DNA from: VRUE01 sp036276735
GTDB taxonomy: Bacteria; Actinomycetota; Thermoleophilia; Solirubrobacterales; 70-9
Direction: 5' to 3'
Assembly (NCBI GenBank): GCA_036276735.1
Contig: DASUOH010000020.1
Coordinates: 1 to 63,477 of the forward strand
Length of the DNA: 63,477 nucleotides
Both the position numbers and the translations under genes were made by a program. Under the pieces are notes generated by a model that was not told the DNA's origin, did no database searches, and saw only the letters and a program-made list of their open reading frames with translations. The number at the start of each line of letters is the position of its first letter. Positions within the stretch are counted from its first letter, which is position 1. Positions 12,249-20,343 of the stretch are shown one piece after another.

Positions 12249-13018
12249 GAAGGCGGCACTCTAGCCTCGATGTTGAGGCGCACGTAGCGGAGGACGAGTG
12301 GTCCGCGCAGGTGGTCGAGCACTGCATCGGTGAACGGCTCGCGCAGGTCCTCCGGGAGCCGCTCGTGGTGGGCGGCAAGGCCGGCGACCGTGACGAACTG
12401 GCGGGGATCGTCCGGCTCGACGGCTCGGTTCTCCAACCAGCAGCGGACCTCGGTGAAGCCGGCCGACCTCAGGCGCGCCTCGGTCTCCTCAGCGCCGGCG
12501 AAGTTCCAGGGGCCGCGCCAACCTTCGAAGAAGGCGCTGAACTCGGGCAATTCCATCGCGACCCCAACCGCGCGCTGCCACTCCGCGACATTGCCTTCTC
12601 CCCCGCACTGGGCGAGCAGGGCGCCGGCCGGCCTCAGGGTCGCGCGCAGGCGCTGGAAAAGGCGATCGTGGTCATCGATCCAGTGGAAGACGGCATTGGA
12701 GAAGACGAGGTCGACTGGCTCGGCCAGCTCCAGGTCGAGCAGGTCGGCGTGCATAACCTCGACCCGGTCGGCGAACGGTGCCAGCGTCTTGCGCGCCGCG
12801 GCGACCATCGACTCCGAGCCGTCGACCGCGACAACCCGCCCCCGCGGGAGCCGCTCGAGGAGGAGCACCGTGGTGCGGCCCGAGCCGCAGCCGGCGTCGA
12901 GCACCGTCTCGTCGCCGCGCAGCGGCAGCCGTGCCAGCACCTCCCTCGCCCATTCCTCCTGCGGCGCGGCCAGGCGGTGGTAGGTGGCCGCGTCCCAGTC
13001 GGTGGTCCCGGACGTCAC
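12245..13018 (-). CDS. Class I SAM-dependent methyltransferase, trans-aconitate-methyltransferase-like
   Basis: A 257-residue Rossmann methyltransferase: motif I VLDAGCGSG at 39-47, an acidic loop AVDGSESM, and the substrate-side segment LVFSNAVFHWIDDHDRLF typical of Tam-like enzymes. It sits between leuD and leuB with 4-base overlap to leuB, so its product should act alongside leucine intermediates. Tam of E. coli methylates trans-aconitate, and yeast Tmt1 also methylates 3-isopropylmalate. A carboxyl methyltransferase for isopropylmalate or an aconitate-like by-product of LeuCD is therefore a reasonable inference, but unproven. It could also be a generic methyltransferase. Confidence 0.8.
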   Translation of the reverse strand: MTSGTTDWDAATYHRLAAPQEEWAREVLARLPLRGDETVLDAGCGSGRTTVLLLERLPRGRVVAVDGSESMVAAARKTLAPFADRVEVMHADLLDLELAEPVDLVFSNAVFHWIDDHDRLFQRLRATLRPAGALLAQCGGEGNVAEWQRAVGVAMELPEFSAFFEGWRGPWNFAGAEETEARLRSAGFTEVRCWLENRAVEPDDPRQFVTVAGLAAHHERLPEDLREPFTDAVLDHLRGPLVLRYVRLNIEARVPPS

Positions 13019-13021
13019 CGC

Positions 13022-13585
13022 TTATAGCGCCGTCGTGACCGGGCCGCGCTCGGCGGCGCCTGAGGACTCGAAGTCGTCGATCGCGCTGCCGTTCTCCAGG
13101 GTGATGCCGATGTCGTCGAGCCCGTTCAGCAGCCGATGCTTGACCTCGGGCTCGATCTCGAATCCGAAGACGCCGTCGGCCGTGTTGACCGTCTGGTCGT
13201 CGACGTCGATTCGCGCTTCGCCGGCCTCCGCCACGGCGCGACAGTGCGCCTCGTCGAGCACGACCGGGAGCAGCCCGATCTTCGTGCAGTTCGAGTAGAA
13301 GATGTCGGCGAAGGAGGGCGCGATCACCGCCTCGAAACCGAAGTCTTCGAGCGCCCACGGCGCGTGCTCGCGCGAGGACCCGCAGCCGAAGTTGCGGCCG
13401 GCGAGGAGGATCGGGTTCGGCTCGAGCTCGATCTCGCCGGAGCGGATCCAGTCGTAGAAGAGGAACTCGCCGAAGCCGCTGCGCTCGACCCGCTTCAGGA
13501 ACTGCTTGGGGATGATCTGGTCGGTGTCGACGTCGGCACGGTCGAGCACCGAGACCTTGCCCTCGATTACGTCTATCGGTCGCAT
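13022..13585 (-). CDS. leuD: 3-isopropylmalate dehydratase small subunit
   Basis: Swivel domain of isopropylmalate isomerase, partner of LeuC. It shows DVDTDQIIPKQFLKR, the substrate-recognition loop GRNFGCGSSREHAPWAL, and IAPSFADIFYSNC. At 187 residues it is the short LeuD form. It starts one base after the leuC stop. The complex probably also isomerises citramalate made by CimA. Confidence 0.96.
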   Translation of the reverse strand: MRPIDVIEGKVSVLDRADVDTDQIIPKQFLKRVERSGFGEFLFYDWIRSGEIELEPNPILLAGRNFGCGSSREHAPWALEDFGFEAVIAPSFADIFYSNCTKIGLLPVVLDEAHCRAVAEAGEARIDVDDQTVNTADGVFGFEIEPEVKHRLLNGLDDIGITLENGSAIDDFESSGAAERGPVTTAL

Positions 13586-13586
13586 C

Positions 13587-14969
13587 TCAGCTCCAATCCC
13601 TGATGTCGACGAAGTGGCCCTCGATCGCCGCCGCCGCGGCCATTTTGGGGCTGACCAGGTGGGTGCGACCGCCCTTGCCCTGGCGTCCCTCGAAGTTGCG
13701 ATTGGAGGTCGAAGCGCAGCGCTCGCCCTCGATCAGGATGTCGGGGTTCATCCCCAGGCACATCGAGCAGCCCGCGTCGCGCCATTCGAAGCCGGCCGAG
13801 CGGAAGACCTCGTCGAGGCCCTCCTCTTCGGCGGTCCTCTTGACCTGCTGGGAGCCCGGGACGACCATCCCCCGGACCGAGCTCGCCACCTTGCGCCCGT
13901 CGACGATTGCCGCCGCCTCGCGCAGGTCCTCGATCCGCGAGTTGGTGCAGGACCCGATGAAGACCCGTTCGGGCCGCACCTCGGTCATCGGCGTACCCGG
14001 CTCAAGCGCCATGTAGGCGAGGGCCCGTTCGGCCGACTCGCGGTCGGCGGGTGACTCCATCGCTGCTGGGTCGGGGACCGAGTCGGTGACCTGCACGACC
14101 ATGCCGGGGGTCGTGCCCCAGGTGACCATCGGCGAGATCGCCGCCGCGTCGATCTCGACCTCGGTGTCGAAGCTGGCGCCGGGATCGGTGGGCAGCTGGC
14201 GCCAGCGCGCCACGGCGGCGTCGAAGTCCGCGGGAGCGGCGGGCTTGCCGCGCACCCACTCGAAGGTCGTCTCGTCGGGGGCGATCATCCCGGCTCTCCC
14301 CCCGCCCTCGATCGTCATGTTGCAGATCGTCATCCGGCCCGGCATCGAGAGCGACTCGATCGCCGGTCCCGCGTACTCAACCGCGTGGCCGACCATGCCG
14401 CCGGTACCCAGCCGGCCGATCGTCGCCAGGATCAGGTCCTTCGGCGTCACGCCGGCGGCCAGCTCGCCGCCGTAGTTGATCCGCATCGTCTTCGGCCGTT
14501 TCTGGACCAGGCACTGGGTGGCCAGGACGTGCTCGACCTCGGAGGTGCCGATGCCGAAGGCAAGCGCGCCGAAGGCGCCGTGGGTAGAGGTGTGGCTGTC
14601 GCCGCAGACGATCGTCATGCCGGGCTGGGTGACGCCCAGCTCGGGGCCGATCACGTGGACGATCCCCTGGCGGTCGGAGCCGAGCGAGTAGACCGGGATG
14701 CCGAACTCCTCGCAGTTGCGCTCCAGGGTCTCGACCTGGACGCGGGAGAGCTGATCGGCAATCAGGCGGGCTGCCTGGGTGCCGTCGGTGGGCACGTTGT
14801 GATCGGCGGTGGCCAGCGTCTTGTCGGGCCGGCGTACCTTGCGGCCTGCCAGCCGCAGCCCGTCGAAGGCTTGCGGCGAGGTGACCTCGTGGACGAGGTG
14901 GAGGTCGATGTAGATCAGCCCATCGCCGACCTCATGCGCCTCCCAGATCTTGTCGAACATCGTCTTCAC
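13587..14969 (-). CDS. leuC: 3-isopropylmalate dehydratase large subunit
   Basis: Catalytic aconitase-family subunit with a 4Fe-4S cluster. The cluster ligands are visible in IGSCTNSRIEDLREAA and in DAGCSMCLGMNPD; other markers are HLVHEVTSPQAFDGL, ADHNVPTDG and GDSHTSTHGAFGALAFGIGTSEVEH. Length 460 is typical. The GTG start at 14969 has a GAGGAGG about ten bases upstream; the internal ATG at codon 4 is an alternative. It follows the XRE-cupin regulator by 17 nt. Confidence 0.96.
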   Translation of the reverse strand: MKTMFDKIWEAHEVGDGLIYIDLHLVHEVTSPQAFDGLRLAGRKVRRPDKTLATADHNVPTDGTQAARLIADQLSRVQVETLERNCEEFGIPVYSLGSDRQGIVHVIGPELGVTQPGMTIVCGDSHTSTHGAFGALAFGIGTSEVEHVLATQCLVQKRPKTMRINYGGELAAGVTPKDLILATIGRLGTGGMVGHAVEYAGPAIESLSMPGRMTICNMTIEGGGRAGMIAPDETTFEWVRGKPAAPADFDAAVARWRQLPTDPGASFDTEVEIDAAAISPMVTWGTTPGMVVQVTDSVPDPAAMESPADRESAERALAYMALEPGTPMTEVRPERVFIGSCTNSRIEDLREAAAIVDGRKVASSVRGMVVPGSQQVKRTAEEEGLDEVFRSAGFEWRDAGCSMCLGMNPDILIEGERCASTSNRNFEGRQGKGGRTHLVSPKMAAAAAIEGHFVDIRDWS

Positions 14970-14986
14970 CTAGCGTCGCCTCCTCT

Positions 14987-15601
14987 CTAGCTTCTCCTCA
15001 AGCCAGCCGCTATGACCGCGAGGAACTCGGCCTTCTCCTCGCCTTCGTTCTCGAAGTGGTGCGGCAGGTCGGCGTCGAACGTTACGGCGTCGCCTTCGCG
15101 CAGCTCGTGCCGGGTCCCCTCGGCAATCAGAGCGACAACGCCGCGCAGGACGACGGCGGTCTCGCGGCTGCCCGGCTCGTGCATCGGCGGATCGTCCGGG
15201 CCCCCGGTCGCAGCGCCGGAGCGAAGGCTGTGCAGCGAGACGTCGGCCCGCTGCCCCGGCAGCGGCGGAGTCAGCTCCTCGAACTGATGGCCGCCCCGCG
15301 AGGAGCGCCGCCGTCCGGCGGCGCGGCTGACCACGACGTGCTCGCCCTCGTCGAGGCGCAGCAGCTGCGAGAGGGTCAACTCCAACCCGGCGGCAATCTT
15401 CGCCGCGACGGCGAGAGTCGGGCTGGTCTCGCCCCGCTCGACCTGCGAGAGCATCGGCGCGCTGACCCCGCAACGTGCAGCGAGGTCACGTAGTGAGAGG
15501 CCCATTGCGTCGCGCAAAGCACGGACGCGCGGCCCGATCTCCGACGCGCCGCCGGCGGCGGCCCGCTCGGCCCCTCCTCTCTGCTCGACCACTAGCGCCA
15601 T
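14987..15601 (-). CDS. XRE-family transcriptional regulator with C-terminal cupin
   Basis: A 204-residue regulator. The helix-turn-helix at about 25-80 contains LRDLAARCGVSAPMLSQVERG; after a variable linker a cupin domain (about 125-200) shows a jelly-roll pattern with LREGDAVTFDADLPHHFEN. Proteins of this design sense a small molecule with the cupin and bind DNA through the HTH. It is the first gene of the leuC-D-methyltransferase-leuB-ilvE-cimA operon, so it may control that operon and itself; the ligand is unknown. The ATG is almost directly after an AT-rich promoter-like stretch, suggesting a leaderless mRNA. Confidence 0.9.
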   Translation of the reverse strand: MALVVEQRGGAERAAAGGASEIGPRVRALRDAMGLSLRDLAARCGVSAPMLSQVERGETSPTLAVAAKIAAGLELTLSQLLRLDEGEHVVVSRAAGRRRSSRGGHQFEELTPPLPGQRADVSLHSLRSGAATGGPDDPPMHEPGSRETAVVLRGVVALIAEGTRHELREGDAVTFDADLPHHFENEGEEKAEFLAVIAAGLRRS

Positions 15602-15632
15602 GTTTGTACGTTATCAAATACATCTGTATGCC
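15602..15632 (-). promoter_or_regulatory. AT-rich promoter/operator region upstream of the XRE-cupin gene
   Basis: A conspicuous AT-rich island in otherwise GC-rich DNA, directly before the regulator's ATG and upstream of the divergent HAD gene. It contains the inverted repeat ATACA-TC-TGTAT at 15618-15629 and a GATAAC that could serve as a -10 element. An autoregulatory operator is plausible; no consensus -35 is visible. Confidence 0.4.
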
Positions 15633-15674
15633 TGGACGCGTTCAGCGGCGCACTGCCACGGGTAGTCGCTGCGG

Positions 15675-16334
15675 ATGCCGCTGACCCTGATCGTGGATAT
15701 CGACGGCACCCTCGTCGACACCAACTATCACCATGCGATTGCCTGGCAGCGGGCCTTCCGCGCCTGCGGTCACCAGGTCCCGGCCTGGAAGATCCACCGC
15801 CACGTCGGCATGGGCGGTGATCAGTTCGTCCCGGCGCTGCTGGGCGAGGAGGTCGACGATGACGAGGGCGAGGCGCTGCGCGAAGGCCATGGCGACGCCT
15901 ATATGGAGCTGATCGACGAAGTCGAGCCGCTGCCGGGCGCGCGTGGGTTGCTCGAGGAACTCCACGACGAGGACCTCATCGTGGTCCTTGCCAGCTCGGC
16001 CAAGCAGGAGGAGGTCGACCACTACCTCGACCTGCTCGGCGCTCGGGACCTCGTGACGGCCTGGACCACCTCCGCGGACGTCGAGCAGACCAAGCCCGAG
16101 CCCGACCTGATCAAGGCAGCGATGGAGAAGGCGGGCGGCGATGGCCCGTGGCTGGTGGTCGGCGACTCGGTCTGGGACGCCCGCGCCGCCACCAAGGCCG
16201 GCGTTCCTACCCTTGGGGTGCTCAGCGGCGGCTTCTCAGAGGAAGAGCTGCGCGAGGCCGGCGCCGTCGCCGTGGTCGAGTCGGTCGAGGCGATCCGCCA
16301 TGACCGCTCGGCGCTCGACTCGCTCGACTCCTGA
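15675..16334 (+). CDS. HAD-superfamily hydrolase, phosphoglycolate-phosphatase/beta-phosphoglucomutase-like
   Basis: A 219-residue haloacid-dehalogenase-type phosphatase. Motif I is DIDGTLVDT (9-17) with nucleophile and acid Asp, motif II is VLASSAK, motif III lysine lies in TKPEPDLI, and motif IV is VVGDSVWDARAA. A helical C1 cap lies between motifs I and II. The substrate cannot be told from sequence. It is divergent from the XRE-cupin regulator and convergent with leuA, separated by a strong inverted repeat. Confidence 0.88.
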   Translation: MPLTLIVDIDGTLVDTNYHHAIAWQRAFRACGHQVPAWKIHRHVGMGGDQFVPALLGEEVDDDEGEALREGHGDAYMELIDEVEPLPGARGLLEELHDEDLIVVLASSAKQEEVDHYLDLLGARDLVTAWTTSADVEQTKPEPDLIKAAMEKAGGDGPWLVVGDSVWDARAATKAGVPTLGVLSGGFSEEELREAGAVAVVESVEAIRHDRSALDSLDS

Positions 16335-16337
16335 GGG

Positions 16338-16388
16338 GACGTTGACGCACTTGACCACCCACTATGGGTGGTCAACGTGCACAACGTC
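16338..16388. terminator. Bidirectional hairpin between HAD gene and leuA
   Basis: Perfect 11-bp stem TTGACCACCCA/TGGGTGGTCAA (16351-16361 and 16365-16375) with a 3-nt loop, extended by GACGTTG/CAACGTC at 16338-16344 and 16382-16388. It lies between two convergent stop codons. No T-run follows on either side, so it is a hairpin terminator or mRNA 3'-end stabiliser rather than a textbook intrinsic terminator. Confidence 0.6.
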
Positions 16389-16407
16389 GGTCGGAAACCG
16401 GCGTCGG

Positions 16408-17994
16408 TCAGGGACCTGGGGTGCGCTCGACGGCGGCCTCGGCGGTTGCCGCCTCCGCCTCGCGGATTGCCGCCCCCTCGAGCGCATTGGAAAGCGCTCG
16501 CACGTAGGCGCGCGCCGAGGCCTCGAGGATGTCGGTGGCGACGCCCTGGCCGGTGGCGAGGCGGCCGGCGACGCGCAGCATCACGGTCACCTGGCCGAGG
16601 GCGTCCTCCCCTCCGGTCACCGCCTCGACGGTGTACTGGCGCAGCTCGCACTCGGTCCCGGTCGCCTTCTGGATCGCGTGGAAGATTGCATCGACCGGAC
16701 CGTCGCCGCTCGACTCCCCAACCGCCTCCTTACCCGAGGGCAGTTTGACCGCCACGCGGGCAAGTGGCTCGCGACGCGAACCCGCCTCGACCTCGAACCA
16801 GGCCAGCTCGTGGGCGTCGGCGCGCTCGCGCATCTCGTCGGAGACGATCGCCTCCAAATCGAGCGCGGTCACCTGCTTCTTGCGGTCGGCGATCTCCTTG
16901 AACCGCTTGAAGGCGGCGTTCAGCGCATTGCCCTCGACCTCGAAGCCGAGCTGCTCCAGAGCGTCGCGCAGCGCGTGGCGGCCGGAGTGCTTGCCGAGCA
17001 CGATCGAGTTCGACTCCAGGCCAACTTCGGTCGCGTCCATGATCTCGTAGGTGCTGCGCTCCTTGAGCACGCCGTCCTGGTGGATGCCGGACTCGTGGGC
17101 GAAGGCGTTGCGCCCCACCACCGCCTTGTTCGGCTGCACCGGGTAGCCGGTGAGGCGGGACACCATGCGGCTGGTGCGAGCCAGCTCTCGGGTGTTGACG
17201 CCGGTCGTCAGGCCGTGCGCGTCCTCGCGCGTCTTGACCAGCATCACGATCTCCTCCAGCGAGCAGTTGCCGGCCCGCTCGCCGATCCCGTTGACCGCGC
17301 ACTCGACCTGGCGGGCGCCGGCGAGCACGCCCGCATAGGAGTTGGCGACCGCCATCCCCAGGTCGTCGTGGCAGTGGACCGAGAGCTCGACCTCGCGCAG
17401 CGCCGGCGCCAGCTCGTAAAGGCGGCGGAAGTACTCGGCGTACTCCTCGGGCGTCGTGTAGCCGACCGTGTCGGGGATGTTGACGACGGTCGCGCCCTCC
17501 TCGACCGCGATCGCGCAGACCTCGGCGGTGAACTCGACGTCGGCCCGGGTCGCGTCCATCGGCGAGAACTCGACGTCCTCGCAGTAGGAGCGCGCCAGGG
17601 CGACCGCCGCCCGGGCCTGTCCCTTCACGTCCTCGCGGTCGGTCTGCAGCTGGTGCTCGATGTGGATGTCGGAGGTGGAGATGAAGGTGTGGATGCGGGG
17701 GCGGGCGGCGTCGCGGATCGCCCCCCAGGCGGCGTCGATGTCGGCCTTGTGGGTGCGGGCCAGGCCGCAGATCGTCGGACCCTCGACGCTGCGGGCGATC
17801 GCCTCGACCGCCTCGAAGTCACCGGGCGAGGTGATCGGGAAGCCGGCCTCGATCACGTCGACGCCGAGCCGCGCCAGCTGCTGGGCGATCTCGACCTTCT
17901 CGGCCCTGTTGAGCGAGATGCCCGGCGACTGCTCGCCGTCGCGAAGCGTCGTGTCGAAGATATGGACGCGGTTGGCGTCAGATGCGGGTGCCAC
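16408..17994 (-). CDS. leuA: 2-isopropylmalate synthase
   Basis: First committed step of leucine synthesis (acetyl-CoA plus 2-ketoisovalerate). The DRE-TIM catalytic domain shows IFDTTLRDGEQSPGISL, VHCHDDLGMAVANSYAGVLAGA and NGIGERAGNCSLEE, then GRNAFAHESGIHQDGVLK. A LeuA-dimer allosteric domain follows from about residue 390, where leucine feedback is expected. The GTG start at 17994 follows a GGAGGAGA at good spacing. It stands apart from leuCDB and is preceded by a leucine-rich leader peptide, so it is probably attenuated by charged tRNA-Leu. Confidence 0.97.
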   Translation of the reverse strand: MAPASDANRVHIFDTTLRDGEQSPGISLNRAEKVEIAQQLARLGVDVIEAGFPITSPGDFEAVEAIARSVEGPTICGLARTHKADIDAAWGAIRDAARPRIHTFISTSDIHIEHQLQTDREDVKGQARAAVALARSYCEDVEFSPMDATRADVEFTAEVCAIAVEEGATVVNIPDTVGYTTPEEYAEYFRRLYELAPALREVELSVHCHDDLGMAVANSYAGVLAGARQVECAVNGIGERAGNCSLEEIVMLVKTREDAHGLTTGVNTRELARTSRMVSRLTGYPVQPNKAVVGRNAFAHESGIHQDGVLKERSTYEIMDATEVGLESNSIVLGKHSGRHALRDALEQLGFEVEGNALNAAFKRFKEIADRKKQVTALDLEAIVSDEMRERADAHELAWFEVEAGSRREPLARVAVKLPSGKEAVGESSGDGPVDAIFHAIQKATGTECELRQYTVEAVTGGEDALGQVTVMLRVAGRLATGQGVATDILEASARAYVRALSNALEGAAIREAEAATAEAAVERTPGP

Positions 17995-18060
17995 GGTGCT
18001 CTCCTCCTTCTCCAGCTTCTCCGAATGACCTGTCTCTCGCGGCTATCGCGCCGCCCAGCG

Positions 18061-18120
18061 CTATTCCCCCCGAAGGGGGAGGAGAAGGAGAAGCGCGAGG
18101 CTGTCGAGCCGGGGTGCCAT
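18061..18120 (-). CDS. leuA leader peptide (probable transcription attenuator)
   Basis: A 19-residue frame, MAPRLDSLALLLLLPLRGE, with 8 leucines, 5 of them consecutive, ending in TAG 66 nt before the leuA GTG. A GGGAG lies at suitable spacing before its ATG. The C-rich/G-rich hairpin CCCCC-TTC-GGGGG (about 18066-18079) overlaps the last leucine codons and the stop, and GCGGC/GCCGC follows further downstream. This is the classic arrangement for ribosome-stalling attenuation by leucine starvation. Leucine leader peptides before leuA are known in actinobacteria. Too short for ordinary gene finders. Confidence 0.8.
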   Translation of the reverse strand: MAPRLDSLALLLLLPLRGE

Positions 18121-18141
18121 TCGGTACTCCCAGGTTAGCGC

Positions 18142-18759
18142 CTAGCGCGACTTCCGCGTCTCCTGGAATTCGGCGTCCTTGCCGGGGCCGCCCCGCAGCT
18201 GGTCCTTGCCAGGTCCGCCGATCAGCTGATCGTCGCCGCCCCCGCCCCTGAGCGTGTCCATGCCGGGACCGCCGAACAGGGCGTCCATGCCGGCGCCGCC
18301 GATCAGATGGTCGTTGCCCTCACCGCCGATCAGCTTGTCGGCGCTGCTGCCGCCGATCAGCAGATCGCTGTCGGGGCCTCCCCGCAGGGTGACGGGCACC
18401 GCAACCGTCGGGGTGACCCAGATCAAGTCCTCACCGCCACCTGAGTTGACTTCGAAGCTGGCGATCTGCGGCGCGTCGCAGACCAGCTCGTTCTCTCGTC
18501 CTTCCGGGTGGACGCACACTTCCCCGCCGACTTCGAGCGGAACAACCGATTCGATCACGTACTGACGCCCGTCCGCGGTCAGGAAGATGTGAATCCGGTT
18601 CCCTTCCGGGCCGCCGGCGAGCAGGACGTTGTAGGCGGCGGGCGCGGGCGTCGCCGGCAGCAGCGCGAGCGCGGCGACCAGCAGCGCCGCGAGGATCGAA
18701 AGCACCTTCTTCACTAACTGAAGAACATCGCGGCGCGCCCTACGTTGCGCCGTTGCCAT
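18142..18759 (-). CDS. Secreted protein with hemolysin-type calcium-binding (RTX) repeats
   Basis: 205 residues. A basic N-terminus and hydrophobic stretch LSILAALLVAALALLPATP (about 20-40) ending APAA suggest a Sec signal peptide. The middle is unrecognised (two Cys, possible disulfide). The C-terminal part, from about residue 125, contains repeated GGxGxDxLxGG nonapeptides such as GGEGNDHLIGGAGMDALFGG, which form a calcium-binding beta-roll. There is no protease, lipase or type I secretion gene nearby. It sits between the leuA leader and serA; a link to either is not evident. Confidence 0.85.
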   Translation of the reverse strand: MATAQRRARRDVLQLVKKVLSILAALLVAALALLPATPAPAAYNVLLAGGPEGNRIHIFLTADGRQYVIESVVPLEVGGEVCVHPEGRENELVCDAPQIASFEVNSGGGEDLIWVTPTVAVPVTLRGGPDSDLLIGGSSADKLIGGEGNDHLIGGAGMDALFGGPGMDTLRGGGGDDQLIGGPGKDQLRGGPGKDAEFQETRKSR

Positions 18760-18762
18760 CGG

Positions 18763-20343
18763 TCAGAGGTCGACCGAGCGACCGACGCTGAAGCCGTCGA
18801 GCTCGAGGATGCGCCCGATCGTCTCCTCGCGCACCGGCGCGTCGGTGGTCAACGCCATCACGGCCTGCTCGCCGCCCGCCGAGACGCCGACCGCGGCGGA
18901 GATGATGTTGACGCCCTCCTCACCGAACACCGTGCCGACCCTGCCGATCATGCCCGGCTGGTCGGCGTAGCGAAAGACCGCGAGGTGCTCTGCGAACGGC
19001 AGGTAGAAGCTCTCCCCCCAGACCGACACCAGGTACGGCTCGTTGCGGGGGCCGACACCGGTACCGGACACCTCCGCCGCCCCGCCGTCGCCGCCGAGGC
19101 GAACCGTCACCAGCTCCGTGAAGTCCTCCGACCCGCTGTCCTTGGTCTCGACCAGCTCGATGCCGCGCTCCTCCGCCATCTGCGGCGCGTTGACCAGGTT
19201 GACCGGCTCCTCGGTGTGGCCGGAGAGGATGCCGGCGAGGACTGCAACACCGAGCAGGCGCGTGTCGTGGGCGGCGATGCGGCCGCGGAACTCGGCGGTG
19301 ACGCGGTCGACCGAACCGTCGCCGAGGCCCTCGGCGAGGCGACCAAGCTTTTCGCAGAGCGGCACGAAGGGGGCCAGCGCCTCCATCTCCTCCGGACGAA
19401 CGGCGGCGATGTTGACGGCATTCGTGACGACCCCGCCGCTGAGCGCCGCGGTCACCTGTTCGGCGGTGACGATGCCGGCACGGTCCTGCGCCTCGGCGGT
19501 CGAGGCCCCCAGGTGAGGGGTGACGACGACGTCGCCGCGGGCGAAGATCGGGTGCTCGGTGAAGGGCTCCGAGGGGAAGACGTCGAGCGCGGCGCCGCCC
19601 AGCTTGCCTGACTCCAGCCCCGCCATGACGGCGTCGAGGTCGACCAGCTCACCGCGGGCGCAGTTGACGAGGCGCGCCCCCTGCTTCATCGCACCGACCG
19701 CTTCTGCGTCGATCAGGTTGACCGTCTCGGGGGTCTTCGGCACGTGCAGGGTGACCACGTCGGCGCGGCCGAAGAGCTCGTCGAGCTCGGTGACCCCCTC
19801 GACACCGAGCTCGCGGAAGCGCTCGGCGGAGACGAACTTGTCGAAGGCGAGCACCTCCATCTCGAAGCTCTGGGCGCGGCGGGCGACGAGCTGGCCGATG
19901 CGGCCGAAGCCGACGACGCCGAGCGTCTTGCCGTAGAGCTCGGCCCCCTTGAACCGCGGGCGCTCCCAGGCGCCGCCGACCAGCGAACCGTGCGCTTGCG
20001 GGACGTTGCGGCAGAGCGCCAGCGCCAGCGCCAGCGTGTGCTCGGCGGCCGCTACCGAGTTCGATTCGGGCGCGTTGGCGACGACTATCCCGCGACGCGT
20101 CGCCGCCGGGATGTCGACGTTGTCAACGCCGGTGCCGGCGCGGCCGATCACCTTGAGGTTGTCGGCCCGCTCGATCAGATCGGCGGTGACCTGGGTGGCG
20201 GAGCGGACGAGGATCGCGTCGTACGCGGCGATCGAGTCGCGCAGCTCCTCGTCCGACATATCCAGCCCGAGGTCGACGTCGAAGCGCTCGCGCAGCAGCT
20301 CGACGCCGCTGTCGGCAATCTTCTCCTTGACCAGGACCTTCAC
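18763..20343 (-). CDS. serA: D-3-phosphoglycerate dehydrogenase
   Basis: NAD-dependent first step of serine synthesis. The 526-residue type I enzyme has VIGRAGTGVDNVDIPAAT, the dinucleotide motif GVVGFGRIGQLVA, catalytic Arg/Glu/His regions (NCARGELVD, LGASTAEAQ), an intervening ASB domain, and a C-terminal ACT domain starting YADQPGMIGRVG where serine feedback is known in this type. The GTG start at 20343 overlaps the serC stop as GTGA; the open frame upstream is a shadow of serC. Confidence 0.96.
   Translation of the reverse strand: MKVLVKEKIADSGVELLRERFDVDLGLDMSDEELRDSIAAYDAILVRSATQVTADLIERADNLKVIGRAGTGVDNVDIPAATRRGIVVANAPESNSVAAAEHTLALALALCRNVPQAHGSLVGGAWERPRFKGAELYGKTLGVVGFGRIGQLVARRAQSFEMEVLAFDKFVSAERFRELGVEGVTELDELFGRADVVTLHVPKTPETVNLIDAEAVGAMKQGARLVNCARGELVDLDAVMAGLESGKLGGAALDVFPSEPFTEHPIFARGDVVVTPHLGASTAEAQDRAGIVTAEQVTAALSGGVVTNAVNIAAVRPEEMEALAPFVPLCEKLGRLAEGLGDGSVDRVTAEFRGRIAAHDTRLLGVAVLAGILSGHTEEPVNLVNAPQMAEERGIELVETKDSGSEDFTELVTVRLGGDGGAAEVSGTGVGPRNEPYLVSVWGESFYLPFAEHLAVFRYADQPGMIGRVGTVFGEEGVNIISAAVGVSAGGEQAVMALTTDAPVREETIGRILELDGFSVGRSVDL

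Noticed and set aside
16338..16388. HAD-leuA hairpin as another copy of the repeat families
   Set aside because: Its sequence does not match any of the three repeat families; it behaves as an ordinary convergent terminator hairpin.
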